A stretch of 42,169 bases of DNA, taken from the NCBI GenBank assembly GCA_025924715.1, contig JAICHV010000033.1, forward strand, positions 1 through 42,169, read 5' to 3'. This DNA comes from Alphaproteobacteria bacterium. GTDB taxonomy: Bacteria; Pseudomonadota; Alphaproteobacteria; Micropepsales; Micropepsaceae. The position numbers and the translations under genes are program-made. Of this stretch, positions 41,690-42,169 are shown piece by piece. Positions within the stretch are counted from its first letter, which is position 1; every line of letters starts with the position of its first letter. A model generated the notes under the pieces. The model had not been told where the DNA came from. It saw only the letters and a program-made list of their open reading frames with translations, and made no database searches.

Positions 41690-42169
41690 ATGACCGACTT
41701 GCCCATCGATCTGGAGGCTTTTGCCGCCGCGCCGCTGATCCGCGCCCCTTTCCCTTACGCGATGGTGCCGCGCTTCGTCCGGCCCGGAGCCATGGCGGCG
41801 ATCAATGCCGATTATCCGGCTGTTCGTCACCCCGGCTCCTTCCCCCTGCCGACGCTGAAATACGGGCCGGCCTTTGGCAGGTTCATGCAGGCGATCCAGG
41901 GGCCGGATTTCACGCGCGCGGTGGAGAGAAAACTGGATGTCGATCTTACGGGGCGTCCCACCAAGGTGACGGCGCGCGGCGTATCGGCGGCACGCGACGG
42001 CCAGATCCACACCGACAGCCGCACCAAGCTGATCACCGTGCTGATCTACATGAACAATGAGTGGGAGGCGAAGACCGGCCGCCTGCGGCTGCTGCGCGGG
42101 CCGGACAATCTTGAGGACGTGATCGCCGAAGTGCCGCCGGACGAAGGCACCATGCTGATCTTCCGCAAC
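41690..42169 (+). CDS. 2-oxoglutarate/Fe(II) dioxygenase-like protein, 3' end outside the window
   Basis: The first 160 residues are visible and the gene runs off the right edge. The segment GQIHTDSRTKLITVLIYMNNEWEAKTGRLRLL contains the His-x-Asp metal-binding pair and the following strand. EVPPDEGTMLIFRN is the start of the next strand, where the second His is expected just beyond the edge. The protein would be a soluble hydroxylase of the prolyl-4-hydroxylase/SM-20-like type. The substrate is unknown. The start ATG at 41690 gives MTDLPIDLEAFAAAPLIRAPFPY. Confidence 0.75.
   Translation, partial: MTDLPIDLEAFAAAPLIRAPFPYAMVPRFVRPGAMAAINADYPAVRHPGSFPLPTLKYGPAFGRFMQAIQGPDFTRAVERKLDVDLTGRPTKVTARGVSAARDGQIHTDSRTKLITVLIYMNNEWEAKTGRLRLLRGPDNLEDVIAEVPPDEGTMLIFRN

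Noticed and set aside
1..42169. CRISPR array, insertion sequence, prophage or integrated element at tRNA-Val
   Set aside because: No regularly spaced repeats, transposase, integrase, phage genes or a duplicated tRNA 3' end were seen.

Overview
The window is about 42 kb of GC-rich chromosomal DNA from what looks like an alphaproteobacterium. The indicators are a CpdR-type single-domain response regulator, a TonB/ExbB/ExbD/ExbD operon, a BTLCP peptidase, an RpoH-type promoter of alphaproteobacterial form before a small heat-shock gene, and an sRNA with the decamer UUUCCUCCCU of the alpha-r8/MmgR family. A relative of Rhizomicrobium/Micropepsis is possible, but that is only an impression. I see no phage, plasmid, insertion sequence, rRNA or CRISPR array. 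Most of the window is ordinary core and accessory metabolism.

Layout. 1-11 kb: the 5' part of a PAS histidine kinase (minus), an FMN alpha-hydroxy-acid dehydrogenase, an aldehyde dehydrogenase of the 2,5-dioxovalerate type, a secreted beta-helix protein, a VIT1/CCC1-family membrane protein, tRNA-Val(GAC), a periplasmic BTLCP peptidase and a complete polyamine ABC transporter operon (binding protein, two permeases, ATPase) with ATGA-type overlaps. 11-19 kb: cpdR, an N-formylglutamate amidohydrolase, a non-coding block with a structured repeat and an sRNA, then a glycosyltransferase cluster. That cluster has a GT4 enzyme followed by a tightly overlapped GT-C-like membrane protein, a polyprenyl-phosphate-sugar synthase-like GT2 and GtrA, resembling a gtrABC glycosylation cassette; gtrA carries a frameshift. 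modC and modB follow on the minus strand without modA. 19-28 kb: a tonB-exbB-exbD-exbD-TPR operon, a glyoxalase, and a 1230-residue autotransporter divergent from a pentapeptide-repeat protein. 28-36 kb: an HSL-family hydrolase lacking the usual nucleophilic serine, an Hsp20 gene with a sigma-32-like promoter and ROSE-like leader, a small membrane protein, a lysophospholipase-like hydrolase, a Pro/Ala-rich anchored protein, a HisN-like phosphatase and typA. 36-42 kb: an RND efflux adaptor and pump, a rhomboid protease and the start of a 2OG-Fe(II) oxygenase-like gene.

The most interesting parts are non-coding. Two copies of a 70-100 nt element (12543-12614 and 34048-34154) share conserved sequence blocks. 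Where they differ, the differences preserve base pairing in two stems, and a variable apical palindrome sits between two GAGCGA blocks. This is good internal evidence for a structured dispersed element that I cannot assign to a named family. Next to the first copy is a well-formed minus-strand sRNA gene with promoter, 5' hairpin, UUUCCUCCCU and intrinsic terminator, preceded by a cluster of A/T-rich palindromes. Several genes also end inside perfect inverted repeats that contain their stop codons.
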